Shown: piece after piece, positions 7,312 to 15,449 of the stretch
Position numbering within the stretch: the stretch's first letter is position 1
Layout of the letters: the number at the start of each line of letters is the position of its first letter
Source of the DNA: Psychrobacter sp.
Lineage (GTDB): Bacteria > Pseudomonadota > Gammaproteobacteria > Pseudomonadales > Moraxellaceae
DNA length: 40,493 nucleotides
Direction of reading: 5' to 3'
Assembly (NCBI GenBank): GCA_029267175.1
Contig: JARIDJ010000060.1
Coordinates: forward strand, 1-40,493
Made by a program: the position numbers and the translations under genes
Notes under the pieces: model-generated
Seen by the model: the letters and a program-made list of their open reading frames with translations, nothing else
Databases searched by the model: none
What the model was told of the DNA's origin: nothing

Positions 7312-8340
7312 ATGTCGAAGCCCTCATCAAAGCCTCTTATTCTGCATGTAGTCGGCTCCCCTACCGATCCGTTTCACTGTGACTTATCGCGTTTTTATGC
7401 CGAGAGCTGTCTCAAAGCTACAATCGATCCTGCCCGCTACGACTTTTTGATCGCTTACGTTACTCCAGATAAAAAATGGCGTTTCCCTACCTCCTTAGCT
7501 GATGCGGATATTGCTAATGCTAACAGCTTTAATTTAGCAGAGGCGATAGCATTTTTAGCAAAGCAGCCGATTGATATAGCTTTGCCGCAAATGTTTTGTC
7601 ACGCGGGCATGACCGATTATCGAGCGCTCTTAGGTATGATGACTATCCCTTATATAGGCAATACGCCAGAGCTAATGGCGCTCACCGCCAACAAAGCTAA
7701 GGCCAAAGCAATAGTCGCAGCAGCTGGTGTAGCGGTACCCGAAAGTGAGTTGCTACGTCAAGGCGATAAACCCAGTCTAAAACCGCCGGTAATCGTTAAA
7801 CCCAATAAAGCCGATAACTCAATAGGCGTCAGCTTAGTCAAGAACGAAGCGGAGTACGCTAAAGCGCTAGAGACTGCCTTTAGCGCGGCTGATGAGGTAC
7901 TAGTCGAGCGCTACATTGAGCTGGGTCGTGAAGTACGCTGCGGCATTATTGAGAAGCAAGGCAAGCTAATTTGCTTACCATTAGAAGAGTATCAGATGGA
8001 TATTAACAGTAACCCTATCCGCGCTTACAATAATAAGCTATCTGAGGATGAGCAAGGCAAAATAGCTTTTGCGACTAAAGAGAATAAGCAAACTTGGCTG
8101 GTCAATATTGACGACCCTGTCACTGCGCAAGTTTGGGAAGCAGCAAAACTCAGTCATCAAGCGCTAGGCGCTCGTCACTATAGCCTATTTGACTTTCGGA
8201 TTGATCCTGAAGGTAAACCGTGGTTTTTGGAGGCAGGATTATATTGCTCTTTTGCCCCTAAAAGCGTCATCGTGACAATGGTTGAGGGCATGGGAGTCGA
8301 TTTAAAAGCCTTTTTTCAGCAGATGGTTGGTGAATTGTAG
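7312..8340 (+). CDS. D-alanine-D-alanine ligase-like ATP-grasp protein, substrate unknown
   Basis: The 342-residue product has the three-part Ddl layout. The N-terminal domain holds PQMFCHAGMTDYRALLGMM and IPYIGNTPELMALTANK, counterparts of the Ddl HG-GEDG and PYVGS-DK regions. The central ATP-binding part contains VIVKPNKADNSIGVSLV (Lys163) and VLVERYIELGREVRCG. The C-terminal part holds FDFRIDPEGKPWFLEAGLYC. In true Ddl enzymes the last motif is L-E-x-N-T-x-P-G, where Glu and Asn bind the metals. Here Glu307 stays, the Asn is Gly309, and Cys312 follows. This is therefore unlikely to be the cell's peptidoglycan Ddl; I infer an ATP-dependent ligase for another carboxylate. ATG 7312 is preferred (AGAGAAAA upstream) over an in-frame ATA-rich extension from 7285. 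It lies 128 bases after the HAD gene on the same strand. Confidence 0.8.
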   Translation: MSKPSSKPLILHVVGSPTDPFHCDLSRFYAESCLKATIDPARYDFLIAYVTPDKKWRFPTSLADADIANANSFNLAEAIAFLAKQPIDIALPQMFCHAGMTDYRALLGMMTIPYIGNTPELMALTANKAKAKAIVAAAGVAVPESELLRQGDKPSLKPPVIVKPNKADNSIGVSLVKNEAEYAKALETAFSAADEVLVERYIELGREVRCGIIEKQGKLICLPLEEYQMDINSNPIRAYNNKLSEDEQGKIAFATKENKQTWLVNIDDPVTAQVWEAAKLSHQALGARHYSLFDFRIDPEGKPWFLEAGLYCSFAPKSVIVTMVEGMGVDLKAFFQQMVGEL

Positions 8341-8359
8341 GCTGGGCTTTTAGCCCAGC
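8341..8359. repeat. Short perfect hairpin directly after the ATP-grasp stop codon
   Basis: GCTGGGC (8341-8347), loop TTTTA, GCCCAGC (8353-8359). It begins immediately after the stop codon. No T-run follows, so termination efficiency is doubtful. A second, imperfect relative (GCTCAGC, then TTTTA, then GCCTAGC) lies at about 8405-8423. Confidence 0.5.
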
Positions 8360-8401
8360 ATAGTAACTTTGTACTGGTAAATAGTAACTTTGTACTGGTA
8401 A
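8360..8401. repeat. Two exact tandem copies of a 21-bp unit
   Basis: Positions 8360-8380 and 8381-8401 are identical. Each begins ATAGTAACTTTG and ends TACTGGTAA. The pair sits between two TTTTAGCC-containing hairpins in the gap between convergent genes. Confidence 0.8.
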
Positions 8402-8432
8402 AGTGCTCAGCTTTTAGCCTAGCCCAGCCAAA

Positions 8433-9446
8433 CTAAGATTTAGCTATAATAGGCGCAACCGCACTGCCTTGCTGCAAATGACGCATACGCGCTAGCATAT
8501 CGACGCCAAGCTGACGATAAATATCTAAGATATCAATAAGTACCCAGTTCTCAACTAGTAAATCACCATCGCGTCGCCACCAATCCATCACATTCATGGT
8601 GACTTGTTTGCCAGTGGCTGGCAGACCAAGCCAACCGCCACCTGTATGCGTGCCGCTCATCGAAGGCACACCGCTTGAGACTGCATAATTGCCCTCAGCG
8701 AAGCGCACATCGGTGACCACATCACGATCCGGAAAAGCCATCACAAAGTCATACTGATGCGCATTTTGAAAGCCTGCTATACCGCGCGTGGTACCAATGC
8801 CACAAGGGCCATACCAATTCATATTCGGATGCCAAAAGCGCTCAATTGCCATAGACTCAAGCGTCTTGCCATCGAACTCCATTAGCCCTGTCAGCATATC
8901 GTTGACCAACTTCAGTGTCGTCTGACCCGCCTCGGCTGCTTGAGCATCATAAAGTATACCGTCTTGCGTGGCAGGGCTTGGGACAAAAGCTTCGCTGCCT
9001 AAGCTTGCCGGCAGTGGATTGACCTCTGCTTGCGTCATTAGCATCGGAATATCTATCAGTATCTGTGCCTCAACTAGCCCCAAGTCATCAACGCGGTACA
9101 CCTCACCAAAGCGTAGCGTGGCACGCTTACCTGTCGCTGGAATATCAAGCCAAGACTGAACAAAGCTCATCTCATAGTGACCGGTAATCCCCACCCAAAT
9201 AGCGCCCTCATCGATGCCTGTGACCATAATGTCATCGCGAAGCGCAATATCAACGAAGCTATCAAACAGGGGCTGATAGTAGTTTTGAATAGCGCCTGCG
9301 CGATCTTGATTATCAAAAGGATACGCTATCTTAAAGCTGGCATCCGCTTGCCAGTATTTAGCCATAACGCTATTGATGTCAGCATTGGGCGCAAACAATG
9401 CTTGTCGCCACTCTTGTACTAATACTTTGGCTTGTTGGATATTCAT
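8433..9446 (-). CDS. Double SnoaL-like (NTF2-fold) protein
   Basis: The 337-residue product contains two SnoaL/NTF2-like domains in tandem, at roughly residues 5-150 and 180-320. The paired phrases DIPATGKRATLRFGEVYRVD with LVEAQILIDIPML, and GLPATGKQVTMNVMDWWRRD with LVENWVLIDILDI, show the internal duplication: each is the P-x-T-G-K-x-V plus E-x-W-x-x-x-D ending typical of SnoaL-like polyketide-cyclase-related proteins. Members bind or isomerise small hydrophobic substrates, but the fold covers many roles, so I do not assign a reaction. There is no signal peptide, so it is cytoplasmic. The ATG at 9446 has AAGAGAAA upstream. It lies downstream of nhaC on the same strand, 152 bases after its stop. 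Confidence 0.8.
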   Translation of the reverse strand: MNIQQAKVLVQEWRQALFAPNADINSVMAKYWQADASFKIAYPFDNQDRAGAIQNYYQPLFDSFVDIALRDDIMVTGIDEGAIWVGITGHYEMSFVQSWLDIPATGKRATLRFGEVYRVDDLGLVEAQILIDIPMLMTQAEVNPLPASLGSEAFVPSPATQDGILYDAQAAEAGQTTLKLVNDMLTGLMEFDGKTLESMAIERFWHPNMNWYGPCGIGTTRGIAGFQNAHQYDFVMAFPDRDVVTDVRFAEGNYAVSSGVPSMSGTHTGGGWLGLPATGKQVTMNVMDWWRRDGDLLVENWVLIDILDIYRQLGVDMLARMRHLQQGSAVAPIIAKS

Positions 9447-9541
9447 AGGTTTTCTCTTATATTTTATTAAAATCTAGGGATTATTAGAGAGTAAAGTACT
9501 CCCTTTTTATGATACTTATTATCTTTTTTATCTATGGTCTA

Positions 9542-9576
9542 TTTGACTATCTTTGACTATCTTTGACTATCTTTGA
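9542..9576. repeat. Tandem 10-bp repeat, about 3.5 copies
   Basis: The unit TTTGACTATC occurs at 9542-9551, 9552-9561 and 9562-9571, followed by TTTGA. It lies between the nhaC stop and the SnoaL-protein start on the minus strand, and is probably a slippage-prone simple repeat. Confidence 0.8.
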
Positions 9577-9598
9577 TTTGATAACACCTTTGATAGCA

Positions 9599-11068
9599 TC
9601 AGCGCTGATTTACAAAATTAGGCTCATTACTGACATCGACATCTTTAAGCTTTTTTATTCCTTTGTTTTTCTTATTATTCCAGACCACCGCTAGACCAAG
9701 ATAAGTCATCAGCACCGATATTAGCGGACTCAAAAAGCTCATAAAGGCGTATGGTGCAAACTCAAAGCCGCTGATACCTAATGTCGCTGCAGTAAAAGCG
9801 CCAAAGGTCGTCCACGGCATCAAGGGTGCCATCATAAGACCGCCTTCACTGACAATACGTGCCAGCATCGCCCGATTAAGCCCTACTTTATCAAACTGCT
9901 TCTTAAATAGCTCGCCGTTTAAGATAAAAGACAAATAAGCCTCACCAAAGGCTGCGGTTGAAGCAATAGAGCATGACATCACCAATAAGGTTAGCGAGCC
10001 GACGGTTTTGGCTTTATCCACTAAGCCTAATATCAGCGCTTCCATATAGCCGACTTTACTTAACACCCCTCCTAATGATAACGCCATAAAGGCCACTGAA
10101 AAGGTCCACATCATGCTTTGAATGCCGCCGCGATTAAGTATCGGGTCGACGTAAGTGGAGCCAGTTTCGATTACAAACCCTGAATTTAAATACTCTAGCG
10201 CTTCAGCTACGCCCGCACCCTGAAAAATAACGGCAACTACTAAACCAGCAATAACGGCAATAGTCATAGACGGCAGCGAAGGAAACTTTAAAACGTTCAA
10301 GGTTAATAAAATGGCCATGGGCAGCATAACGATTGGATGTAGATTAAAGCTCTCTGCCAATATGCTGCGTGTCTCATCGATGATGGTTAAGTTGGCAGCG
10401 CCGGAGCCGTAATTGATACCTAAGTAAATAAATAAGCCTAAAGTAATCATAAACGCTGGGGTGATGGTCTGTATCATCGCTTTGATGGTCTCGTACAGAT
10501 CAGCGCCTGCAGACATAGCCGTCAGGTTAGGTGTATCAGAGACCGGCGACATTTTATCACCTGTCACTGCCCCAGAGATAATCATCCCAGCAGTGATAGG
10601 TAGCGGAATACCTAAACCTTGACCGATACCTACTAAAGCAATACCGACCGTACCGACCGTACCCCAAGAAGTACCGGTAGACAGCGCCGTAATCGCACAC
10701 AACACAAAGCCGGCTGGCAAAAATACTGTGGGCGAGATAAATCCCAGACCATAATAGATAATTGCAGGAACCGTCCCTGCCGCCATCCACGCGGCAATAA
10801 TCGCGCCAATAGCAATAAAAAACCATAAGCCAAAAGTCGACTCGCCAATGCTTTTTTGGATAAGCAGCATCAAATCATTAAAGCGATAGCCCAATCTTCT
10901 TGAAATCAAAGTGACAAAGACCATGCCTAGCAGCAGACCCACTTGAATGGAAACCGTCTTTAAGATCATCAGACAAAATACCAGACTAAAAACCACGGAC
11001 AATAAAGCGAGCGCGGCAAGCTTAGCAGAAGGTTTTTGAAACTTTTGCGCGGGTTTATCACTAGTCAT
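9599..11068 (-). CDS. nhaC: NhaC-family Na+/H+ antiporter
   Basis: The 489-residue, multi-helix inner-membrane protein has hallmark NhaC segments: ALSTGTSWGTVGTVGIALVG and GAVTGDKMSPVSDTPNLTA, the latter carrying the conserved G-D-K-x-S-P-x-S-D-T motif. The C-terminal half contains SGFVIETGSTYVDPILNRGG and FGEAYLSFILNGELF. It exchanges Na+ for H+ across the membrane, although some NhaC-type proteins also exchange organic acids such as malate/lactate. The ATG at 11068 follows a strong AAGGAGAG. The gene is divergent from the Anbu operon, with a 380-bp gap. Confidence 0.9.
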   Translation of the reverse strand: MTSDKPAQKFQKPSAKLAALALLSVVFSLVFCLMILKTVSIQVGLLLGMVFVTLISRRLGYRFNDLMLLIQKSIGESTFGLWFFIAIGAIIAAWMAAGTVPAIIYYGLGFISPTVFLPAGFVLCAITALSTGTSWGTVGTVGIALVGIGQGLGIPLPITAGMIISGAVTGDKMSPVSDTPNLTAMSAGADLYETIKAMIQTITPAFMITLGLFIYLGINYGSGAANLTIIDETRSILAESFNLHPIVMLPMAILLTLNVLKFPSLPSMTIAVIAGLVVAVIFQGAGVAEALEYLNSGFVIETGSTYVDPILNRGGIQSMMWTFSVAFMALSLGGVLSKVGYMEALILGLVDKAKTVGSLTLLVMSCSIASTAAFGEAYLSFILNGELFKKQFDKVGLNRAMLARIVSEGGLMMAPLMPWTTFGAFTAATLGISGFEFAPYAFMSFLSPLISVLMTYLGLAVVWNNKKNKGIKKLKDVDVSNEPNFVNQR

Positions 11069-11306
11069 CAGCAGCTCTCCTTCGCTATTTTATATGGCGT
11101 TTTGACAATAGTCTGACAACTAAGATCACTATGCTGGCATGACGAGCCTCTAATCGTAGCTTGGATGATAAGATGATTTGTATTGAGCATATAGTTTTCT
11201 TAGTAGCGTTAGTGAGATACAGGAGGCAGTGAGAAACGAGGTATTTTAACAATATAACGCTGGCTATAACGGCGCGAATTGATTTAAATTTAAAAATAAA
11301 CGCTTG

Positions 11307-11336
11307 TTGTGTAATAGCACAAAGACGCGGTATAGT
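11307..11336 (+). promoter_or_regulatory. Candidate sigma-70 promoter for the Anbu operon with an overlapping dyad
   Basis: TTGTGT (11307-11312) and TATAGT (11331-11336) are 18 bases apart and lie about 110 bases before the ATG at 11449. The -35 region overlaps a small dyad, TTGTG-TAATAG-CACAA (11307-11322), which could be an operator. The rest of the 380-bp gap holds no gene that I can support. Confidence 0.4.
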
Positions 11337-11448
11337 CGTAGTTAGCCTATGATATCGGCTGAGTTTGTCTTTATTACTCTCAGTTTGTCGATGATAGCTC
11401 GTCTATTTATCATAATTGATCACTTTACCAAGGATGCGTGAGGTATTT

Positions 11449-13758
11449 ATGACGAAACAAGCCCCTCAAAACCAAACTCAATCGCAAAGCCAAAGTCAAA
11501 CAAAATCGGGCACTAAAGATAAGGCCAAAGCGCCCGCTGAGAAACGGTCTTGTTTTGATGAATTACAAGATGCTAAAGGCAACTATCGCCCCGCTGCGCA
11601 AGCCGTTGGCGACTGGCTAGACAACACTAGCATGGATGCGATTAATCATCTCAATGAGCAAGCCGAAAACATCTTTTATCGTAAAGGCGTTACCTTCACC
11701 GTTTATAGCGATGCCAAAAATATCGAGCGTATGATCCCTTTTGACATCGTACCGCGTATCATTGCTGCTAGTGAATGGCAAAAAATCGAAAAAGGCTGTC
11801 ATCAACGTATCACCGCGCTCAACGCTTTTCTTCACGATATTTATCACGAGCAAGCCATTATGAAATCGGGCATTGTACCTGCCAGCTACGTTTATGCTAG
11901 TGGCTGTTATGAGCCGTGGATGATGGGTATCAAGCTTGATAAACCCATCTATTCGCATATCAGCGGAATTGATCTGATCCGTGATGAGGACGGCCGCTTT
12001 TGTGTGCTAGAAGATAATTTGCGTACGCCATCAGGCGTCTCGTATATGCTTGAGAGCCGCACTATATCTGAGACTTTATTGTCTGATCTGTTTGCTCATA
12101 CGCCGGTATTAGGGGTTAGCGATTATCCTAAACGCCTCAAAAAATGCCTTGCCAGCTCAACGAGTAAATACGATCCGCAGATTGTCATCTTAACCCCAGG
12201 ACGTTTTAACAGTGCTTATTATGAGCACGCCTTTTTGGCGCATGAGATGAATGTACCGCTAGTGCATGGCTATGATTTAGTGGTCGAAGATAGCAAAGTC
12301 TATATGCAAAGTATTCGCGGTAAAGTACAAGTCGATATTATTTATCGCCGTATTGACGACCCTTATCTCGATCCGCTCGCCTTTCAGTCTCACTCTATAC
12401 TTGGCGTATCAGGCCTAATGAGCGCTTATCGCGCTGGTAACGTGGTTATCGTCAATGCGCCCGGTACTGGGGTCGCCGATGACAAGAGTCTCTATGCTTT
12501 TGTGCCCGATATGATTAAGTTCTATCTAGGAGAGGAGCCGCTACTCCCTAATATCGAGACTTATCAATGCCGTAAGCCTGAGCAATTATCTTATGTGTTA
12601 GATAATCTAGATAAGCTAGTGGTTAAAGAAACGCAAGGCTCAGGCGGCTATGGCATGCTGATTGGGCCGACCTCAACTAAGCAAGAGATTAGCGACTATC
12701 GCAAGCGCTTACTTGAGAATCCAGCAGGCTTTATCGCGCAGCCAACGATCTCGCTATCAACCAACCCTACGGCAGTTAGCGATGGTATTGCCCCGCGTCA
12801 TATCGACTTGCGCCCCTTTATCCTCAGTCATGGTGATGGCTCAGTGGATATCGTACCAGGCGGCCTGACGCGGGTGGCGATGGTTGAGGGCTCCTTAGTG
12901 GTGAACTCCTCACAAGGCGGCGGTATCAAAGACACTTGGGTCGTTGATGACAATAATTTAGATAGCAACTTAAAAGCTCGTCAGACTGATCATTTAGAAA
13001 CTTCGAGCACAGACAGTAAAAGCACAGAAAATAGAAATACAGACACTAGCGCCGCTAACCATGCCAGCTACTATAATCGCGTGCAGCCGACCGAAGCGGG
13101 TTTTGAGGATCTAGATGATGCGCCAATGATACTACTACTCTCAACCGGTAGCTATCTGATTTGGCTTGGTCGCTATAGTGAACGCCTCTTTTACTATGAT
13201 GGCCTGATGAAACAGCTGATCAATGGCACTATCAAAAAATCCCAAGCGCAGCACTTAATCAATAATTTAGGCTTTGCCGCGGACCCTAGCGAAGCGCTAA
13301 AGGTGATGAAAGCGCAAATGCTCTATGAGCTTGAGCAAAAGGTCATTCCAAGCATCGTACAGTCTATCGAAACCAATGTGCAAGAGGCCAAAGGCGTCAT
13401 CGGTAAAGACACCGCTGAGCTCTATAACTTGATTAAACGGCTATCCAATGCTGGTACTTATCGCGCGGCAGCTTTGCAGCTCTATGCTTGTAATGCAGCG
13501 ATGCAGCAAGAGCATCCGACCGTGACTTGCTTTTGGCAGTTAGGCCGCTACTTTGAGCAGTTAGAGCGCGCAGTATTGCTCGATGAAGAGACGAGCGAGA
13601 TTAGTCTACAATTTAAATATTGGATCAATCAGCTTCCTGAAAATACGCGCTGGCGCGAATTGACGCGGCTGACCAATCAGATGATTAAGTCCAAACAGTT
13701 TAGCGACTTTAAGCTCATTAGCCGCGAGTTCAATATTATTTTGCAGCAAGGCGTTTAA
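11449..13758 (+). CDS. Fused circularly permuted ATP-grasp / alpha-E protein of the Anbu operon
   Basis: The 769-residue product joins two proteins that are usually encoded separately. Residues 1-40 are a Gln/Ser/Lys-rich leader. About 55-490 match the circularly permuted type 2 ATP-grasp family (GVTFTVYSDAKNIERMIPFD, ITALNAFLHDIYHEQAIMK, LEDNLRTPSGVSYMLESR, KETQGSGGYGMLIGP). About 505-550 is a Ser/Thr/Asp low-complexity linker. From about 560 the chain is alpha-E-like (LLSTGSYLIWLGRYSERLFYYD). The alpha-E part is about 210 residues, shorter than the roughly 300 I expect of free-standing ones. This family is predicted to make peptide bonds or tags in operons with transglutaminase-like peptidases and Anbu. 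ATG 11449 follows GTGAGG; an upstream TTG (11416) is less likely. It leads a three-gene operon. Confidence 0.88.
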   Translation: MTKQAPQNQTQSQSQSQTKSGTKDKAKAPAEKRSCFDELQDAKGNYRPAAQAVGDWLDNTSMDAINHLNEQAENIFYRKGVTFTVYSDAKNIERMIPFDIVPRIIAASEWQKIEKGCHQRITALNAFLHDIYHEQAIMKSGIVPASYVYASGCYEPWMMGIKLDKPIYSHISGIDLIRDEDGRFCVLEDNLRTPSGVSYMLESRTISETLLSDLFAHTPVLGVSDYPKRLKKCLASSTSKYDPQIVILTPGRFNSAYYEHAFLAHEMNVPLVHGYDLVVEDSKVYMQSIRGKVQVDIIYRRIDDPYLDPLAFQSHSILGVSGLMSAYRAGNVVIVNAPGTGVADDKSLYAFVPDMIKFYLGEEPLLPNIETYQCRKPEQLSYVLDNLDKLVVKETQGSGGYGMLIGPTSTKQEISDYRKRLLENPAGFIAQPTISLSTNPTAVSDGIAPRHIDLRPFILSHGDGSVDIVPGGLTRVAMVEGSLVVNSSQGGGIKDTWVVDDNNLDSNLKARQTDHLETSSTDSKSTENRNTDTSAANHASYYNRVQPTEAGFEDLDDAPMILLLSTGSYLIWLGRYSERLFYYDGLMKQLINGTIKKSQAQHLINNLGFAADPSEALKVMKAQMLYELEQKVIPSIVQSIETNVQEAKGVIGKDTAELYNLIKRLSNAGTYRAAALQLYACNAAMQQEHPTVTCFWQLGRYFEQLERAVLLDEETSEISLQFKYWINQLPENTRWRELTRLTNQMIKSKQFSDFKLISREFNIILQQGV

Positions 13759-13817
13759 GCTAATAATAAACAAAAACTGCCAAATAAAAAGGTCATATCA
13801 AAAAATAAGAGGACATT

Positions 13818-14603
13818 ATGAAATTACAAATTAGTCATCAGACCAACTACTATTATGGCGAGCAAGCGCAGCGTAGTGTGCAGTATATCCGTATGACGCC
13901 GATGCAACTGCCACACCAAATCATTCACCGCTGGGATGTATTACTGCCTAAAGTCGCGGTCAGTCAAAAAGATGGCTTTGGCAATGATTGGCTGACCCTT
14001 AGCCGTAACGAGACTCATGACAATTTGCAAATGCAAGCCTCGGGCATTGTGGAGATTAATACTGATACTGAGCGGCTTGAGGATATGGATAACGTTCCCT
14101 ACTTGCTGTTTACGGTACAAAGTCCGTTGACTAAGTGCTCAAAAGAGATGCGCGAATTTGCCGCTCCGTTTTTGCAAGACGTTAGTTTAGAGAGTCTCAA
14201 AAAAATGGCGAATGCACTGATTATGAAAATGCCATTTGTTAAAGATATCACCCATGTCGGTACTACTGCGAGCGAGGCCTTTAAGATGGGCGGCGGTGTT
14301 TGCCAAGATCATACCCATGTGTTTATAAGTATGCTGCGCGACAGCCAAATTCCAGCGCGTTACGTCTCAGGCTATCTGTATGATGACACTGAAAATCATA
14401 TGGCAAGCCACGCTTGGGCGGAGGTTTATATAGAGGGCTACTGGTACACTTTTGACATCTCCAACCAAGCCTTTACCCCAAACGCGCACGTCTATGTGGC
14501 GGTCGGCCGTGATTATTTGGATACCGCACCGGTACGCGGCGTACGCATGGGCGGCGGCTACGAGAATCTTTACAGTCAAGTGTTAGTCACGCGGTTATCA
14601 TAA
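13818..14603 (+). CDS. Transglutaminase-like cysteine peptidase of the Anbu operon
   Basis: The 261-residue product begins with the bacterial transglutaminase-like N-terminal region (MKLQISHQTNYYYGEQAQRS, then RMTPMQLPHQ). It continues into a papain-fold transglutaminase core with a complete triad: Cys162 in GGGVCQDHTHVFI, His198 in MASHAWAEVYIEG and Asp213 in WYTFDISN. It ends VAVGRDYLDTAPVRGVRMGG, typical of this subfamily. Such proteins act as peptidases or amidases. In this operon a role in trimming or removing peptides made by the ATP-grasp enzyme has been suggested from genomic context. It starts 59 bases after the fusion gene behind a strong AAGAGGA. There is no signal peptide, so it is cytoplasmic. 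Confidence 0.92.
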   Translation: MKLQISHQTNYYYGEQAQRSVQYIRMTPMQLPHQIIHRWDVLLPKVAVSQKDGFGNDWLTLSRNETHDNLQMQASGIVEINTDTERLEDMDNVPYLLFTVQSPLTKCSKEMREFAAPFLQDVSLESLKKMANALIMKMPFVKDITHVGTTASEAFKMGGGVCQDHTHVFISMLRDSQIPARYVSGYLYDDTENHMASHAWAEVYIEGYWYTFDISNQAFTPNAHVYVAVGRDYLDTAPVRGVRMGGGYENLYSQVLVTRLS

Positions 14604-14651
14604 CAGGCCAAGTTTCAAAGGTTTTTAGGATAAATTAAACAAGGATAATTT

Positions 14652-15392
14652 ATGACTTATTGCGCCGCTATTCGTCTCAAAGACGGCTTAGTTTTTGCCA
14701 GTGATACTCGCACCAATGCCGGCGTCGATCATATCTCAACTTTTCGTAAGCTCTATCAATACGGCGTCGAAGGTGAGCGCTTTATGGTATTACAAACGGC
14801 TGGAAGCTTGGCCACCTCGCAAGCGGTATTTAACAAATTACAAACCGATATCGATCAGCGCGTTGAGAGTAATATTAATACGGTTGCGACACTGTTTGAT
14901 GCCGCGCAAATGGTTGGCGAGTGCATGCGTGCTATTATGACTCACGCGCAAAAAGTCGCTAATGATAATAATAGCGGCACTTTTACCAGCTCTTTTTTAT
15001 TAGGCGGGCAAATAAAAGGACAAAAGCCTGAGCTTTACATGATTTATCCTGAAGGCAACTTTATCAAGGCCACCGCTGATACGCCGTTTTTTCAATTAGG
15101 CGAGATTAAATATGGCAAACCTATCCTTGATCGCTCGGTCAGTTATGATACTGATATTAATCATGCTACCCAAGCGCTAATGCTATCGTTTGACTCAACC
15201 ATTCATTGTAACTTGTCTGTAGGCATGCCAATCGACTTTTTGATCTATCAGAACGATAGCTTTACGATGCCAAAAGGCCGCCGTATCGAAGCTGATGATG
15301 AGCACTTTAATAAAATTAGCCACTACTGGGCTGAGGCGCTACGCAATACTTTAGTAGAGCTGCCAAGCTGTCCTGATGATTATTGGGGCTAA
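14652..15392 (+). CDS. Anbu, proteasome-like ancestral beta-subunit peptidase
   Basis: The 246-residue product matches Anbu, the self-assembling Ntn-hydrolase relative of HslV and the proteasome beta subunit. After Met removal the N-terminal residue would be Thr (Thr2 in MTYCAAIRLKDGLVFASDTR). The catalytic-site companions are Asp18 in ASDTRTNAGVDHIS and Lys33 in TFRKLYQYG. Later features are TSSFLLGGQIKGQKPELYMI and YPEGNFIKATADTPFFQLGE. Structural work on other Anbu proteins showed open helical, lock-washer-like assemblies. Their substrates remain uncertain. It is the third gene of the operon, 48 bases after the transglutaminase gene, with AAGGAT upstream. Confidence 0.92.
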   Translation: MTYCAAIRLKDGLVFASDTRTNAGVDHISTFRKLYQYGVEGERFMVLQTAGSLATSQAVFNKLQTDIDQRVESNINTVATLFDAAQMVGECMRAIMTHAQKVANDNNSGTFTSSFLLGGQIKGQKPELYMIYPEGNFIKATADTPFFQLGEIKYGKPILDRSVSYDTDINHATQALMLSFDSTIHCNLSVGMPIDFLIYQNDSFTMPKGRRIEADDEHFNKISHYWAEALRNTLVELPSCPDDYWG

Positions 15393-15415
15393 TTATTTTA
15401 TGAGTAAACTTATAA

Positions 15416-15449
15416 TGCTAATGTAATAAAAATGCTAATGTAATAAAAA
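15416..15449. repeat. Two exact 17-bp tandem copies at the 3' end of the UvrA2 gene
   Basis: TGCTAATGTAATAAAAA occurs at 15416-15432 and 15433-15449. The second copy encodes, on the minus strand, the last residues (FLLH) and the stop of the UvrA2-like protein. The first lies just outside it. A duplication of this unit would leave the protein end unchanged. Confidence 0.8.

Noticed and set aside
11617..11958. 113-residue minus-strand open frame inside the ATP-grasp gene
   Set aside because: It lies opposite strongly conserved ATP-grasp codons and shows no family pattern or start signal.
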